From: Eretmocerus hayati
Taxonomy: Eukaryota > Arthropoda > Insecta > Hymenoptera > Aphelinidae
Assembly (NCBI GenBank): GCA_029851415.1
Contig: CM056743.1
Location: forward strand, 13,198,727-13,262,726
Length of the DNA stretch: 64,000 nucleotides
Direction: 5' to 3'
The notes beneath the pieces are model-generated. The model did no database searches. It was not told the origin of the DNA and saw only the letters and a program-made list of their open reading frames with translations. The first letter of the stretch is position 1; each line of letters begins with the position of its first letter. Position numbers and translations under genes: made by a program. Of this stretch, positions 62,005 through 64,000 are shown piece after piece.

Positions 62005-64000
62005 GTAAGTGCCCTTACGTCTTTCTTAGTGAAATATCAGTATGACGTAAGTGATATAAAATTGTTTTTGATAAGAAAATCCAATGTTTGATTGTACCAT
62101 TAGACAGAACGATAGTCCATTTATTCTAGGGCCGGAGTTTCGTTATAGTCTGATGATTATTTTATCAATTTTTCGAATCACAAAGTCGATTGCGATTATC
62201 TCGATTTTAACCAAATGGTTGTTACGTATGCTCTTACTTTGCACGGCAAAATAGGCAAAAATATCTGTTTTTCAGTACGGAACAGTGAAACTTGCAATCT
62301 AATAGACATGATATATTAAGTTTTTGTGATTTCTAAAGCAATAGAACCGTTATATCCAACAAAGTACAAGGTTGAGTAAGGTTTTACCCCATCACGAGCT
62401 AATCAATGCTCAAGTATTTTAACGTACCCTGCTTGCACAGGAAAAATAGTAAAAATTGAATAATTCCAAGTAATTTTAAAACTTTGAAGAAACCTTGCAT
62501 GATTTTCCTGATCTTTTACGTACGTCTGTTTATTATTTCACAATCCTTGAAAAATTGAAGGACATTACATTGTTGCCCAATAGTTCATCACTATGGATGT
62601 GCCTCGGATTCTAGTGGATTGCTGTTGCATGTGTGACTCATTATACATCATACGTTATCAGCGAATCATTATTTTTGAAATTAACCAAGAGTGCCCTGCA
62701 ATCAGCCCCAGCTTATTCACATTCTAGTAACTGGTTTTAGATTTTGTCAAAATGTTTGTATCAGCGCTCCTTTCAACGTTTGCGATATATTCTAATCAAT
62801 TGGTTGATGACAAGAAGAGATAATAAAGAAGTATTTTTCCGTTTTGTTGCTCGACAACGCCACAACTATATTTACCTATGATATAGAAATTGGAATATTT
62901 TAATGAACTTTCCGAAGTTGCAACCGTGCTGAATATTTTTGTGGATATTCTACAAAGTTTCTTGAAGAACCATCACGGTTCCCATTAACCATTCCCGAGG
63001 AAAAATTTTAAGAATGACCGATGTAAAGGGCTCAAAACGTTTAGCCACAAGGTCTACTCGAGCCACATGAATTAATCCGGAAAAAATCATGAAATAAAAT
63101 CTACGTATTTTTGAGTAATGCAACTGAATCGATAAGTCCCTCAATGCATATCATAAAATCACCTAGTGAAGAAATTTTACACACATGTCGAATCATAAGT
63201 CTATCATCGTAAAAGGTCATTGAACGAGCCAAACAGCTTTGATGGCGTGTGAGTCTCTCCCAGAGGTTTCAATATAATTTTAATAATTTTGCAAAAAATA
63301 CTTTCTGTCGGACATCTCAGAGAGTCAGAAAATGACAGCGAGATGGTTTCATCGAAAAGTAACGTGTGTCAATCTAGTATTTCGGCATTTCACTCTGGCA
63401 CAATCGGGACAATATTTTCAGATTTATGTAACTTTGAAAATTTGGGAAAACCTTCGTACCAGAGATCATTATAGCCCAATTTATTGCCAAGATGTTGATA
63501 TATAACACTATTACTACAGAAAATTTTATTGACAAGCGTTCAAAGTGATATTTCTACAGGGTGATTCGCCTTAACAACTTTTCCTTGCTACAGATTCATC
63601 TCTATTAAAACAAAACAAGTGCTCAATGTATTTGAATGAAGTAAAACTTATACACCAAATCTGGTAAGGCTGTTGCCTTTTATATTTTAGAATGGAATTT
63701 AGATTGAACGCTGGTTTTCAATTTTCAATGCAAACTCGATTTGACGACTGCTGCAACGCAGTAGCTAACAGTCAGTAGATATCATAGCGAAATCTTACTA
63801 CTATATAGTAATAATCATCAGAGAATATCTAGGCTCGTACAATACGATACGATACGGTCAAATCTCACTATTTTTGGTCTCTCGTTATGGATACAATTTC
63901 AAATAATAGGAATTGAGCAACAATCTGGAGGTAATCCCTTAACTAGTTGTATAATAGCAATGATTTGGTCTTCATACATATGTGTATTCCACACGTAATG
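62005..64000. other. Probable intron of the right-edge gene, nothing else seen
   Basis: AT-rich sequence with no further coding-like block, repeat or RNA gene that I can support. Confidence 0.4.

Overview
This window is nuclear DNA from an insect. It is AT-rich, has long introns, short spliced exons, palindromic MITE-like repeats and many mononucleotide tracts. An insect odorant-binding-protein gene lies between two conserved animal signalling and polarity genes. A hymenopteran such as a wasp or sawfly is plausible, but this is an inference from overall character, not a diagnostic marker.

All convincing genes are on the + strand. (1) At the left edge, 160-446 holds what look like the last two coding exons of an unidentified gene that starts outside the window. 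(2) 17013-30244 holds eight exons of Rapgap1, a Rap1 GTPase-activating protein; its 5' end is not identified. (3) 34494-35684 is a complete five-exon odorant-binding protein of 139 residues with six cysteines. (4) 37819-38594 is a spliced, coding-like stretch with one in-frame stop, probably a decayed or mis-sequenced gene that I do not recognise. (5) 42153-58723 is Dlg5, a giant MAGUK scaffold. Sixteen exons join in frame to 2076 codons with a coiled coil, four PDZ domains, an SH3 domain and a guanylate-kinase-like domain. A GC-richer stretch around 38.6-39.2 kb, with a CTCF-like site, may be its promoter and first non-coding exon. (6) 61862-62004 is a single coding-like exon, probably of the next gene to the right.

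The large gene-poor stretches (447-17012, the 7.4-kb first visible Rapgap1 intron, 35.7-37.8 kb, 38.6-42.1 kb) hold repeats. The best are a foldback MITE bounded by TTAA at 16121-16601, a nested palindrome directly beside it at 15735-16120, a 128-bp hairpin at 17949-18076, a 338-bp foldback element at 40986-41323, and a possible element with 13-bp terminal repeats at 36228-36562.

Rapgap1 and Dlg5 both act at the cell cortex (Rap1-controlled adhesion; polarity and junction scaffolding), but nothing in the sequence shows that they are co-regulated. I found no CRISPR array, operon, rRNA or convincing tRNA, and no clearly new molecular system. The most interesting items are small: the unusual cysteine spacing of the odorant-binding protein, the in-frame 18-nt Dlg5 microexon, a frame-breaking candidate microexon in another Dlg5 intron, and the repeat structures.
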